A stretch of DNA of 64,000 nt, taken from assembly GCA_029964075.1 (NCBI GenBank), contig CM057149.1, positions 17,746,197 to 17,810,196 on the forward strand, written 5' to 3'. This DNA is from Patiria pectinifera. Lineage: Eukaryota > Echinodermata > Asteroidea > Valvatida > Asterinidae. Numbering within the stretch: the stretch's first letter is position 1; each line of letters begins with the position of its first letter. The notes under the pieces were generated by a model that did no database searches, was not told the origin of the DNA, and saw only the letters and a program-made list of their open reading frames with translations. The position numbers were made by a program, and so were the translations under genes. Shown here piece after piece: positions 63,674-64,000 of the stretch.

Positions 63674-64000
63674 CTGCGAACAAAGTCGTAGAGGGAGCCT
63701 TTAAGATCTTGAAAGCTTTTTCGTCGTTTCTTTACACAGGGCTTTACAGGATCTAATATATACTATACATATTGGCCTCTGTCCAGTATTTGTTGGGAAA
63801 AAAAACTTTCAAAATACTTTTGGACCACCTAGGATCGTACACGATGTCACGAAAAAAATGTTAAGATCTTGTGGGATTTTTCTTTCATGTGGAAAATTAT
63901 CAAGGACACAAATGAAGAGTTTAGTGCCTAATAACCGTTCTTTGTGTCATTTTGACACCGCTGAATCTGCCGGTTTTACATCCTTCGGCTGAAATATGGC
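63674..64000. other. Window end, intron of the LamG/FN3 gene
   Basis: AT-rich sequence upstream (in transcript sense) of the first visible LamG exon. No further exon recognised before the window ends. Confidence 0.4.

Overview
The window is eukaryotic, intron-rich and AT-rich. It is most likely from a marine deuterostome invertebrate; an echinoderm is my best inference. The reasons are multi-exon genes with GT-AG introns, a protein combining a methyl-CpG-binding domain with a MeCP2-like LLVK motif, a tandem array of single-exon rhodopsin-type GPCRs (a pattern known from echinoderms), a CR1/L2-like LINE, a tRNA-derived SINE and many short foldback elements. No species call can be proven from sequence alone. 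All exon structures below were read by hand from splice sites, reading phase and family motifs.

Layout. 1-500: a foldback repeat with a tRNA-like core. 1,046-5,414 (+): a three-exon methyl-CpG-binding protein (MeCP2/MBD4 class, 426 aa) with a long AT-rich 3' region to about 7.8 kb. 8.9-9.6 kb: a purine-rich 62-bp minisatellite. 9,687-17,470 (-): a complete 13-exon arginine methyltransferase of the PRMT6 type (354 aa), convergent with the MBD gene. 18.3 kb (+): a possible first exon of an unrecognised divergent gene. 19.7-20.7 kb: interleaved large inverted repeats. 22.4-30.0 kb (+): three near-identical intronless GPCRs in a tandem array of about 3.3-kb units, followed by a decayed partial unit to 31.7 kb.

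33.1-34.9 kb (-) and 39.8-40.9 kb (+): two divergently placed paralogues of a basic coiled-coil protein, one with an intron and one without. 41-48.7 kb: mostly noncoding, with a TTAA-flanked MITE. 48,779-49,924 (+): a fourth, unrelated intronless peptide-receptor-like GPCR. 54.2-63.7 kb (-): five phase-compatible exons encoding a laminin G domain followed by a fibronectin III domain, resembling usherin-like proteins, incomplete at both ends. Its largest intron carries a SINE, a 5'-truncated LINE and duplicated segments.

The MBD protein and PRMT6 are both chromatin-associated, but nothing in the sequence shows functional linkage. The main points of interest are the mosaic GPCR array (including one copy with a charge-reversed ERY motif), the tRNA-in-foldback elements, the interleaved palindromes and the coiled-coil gene pair.
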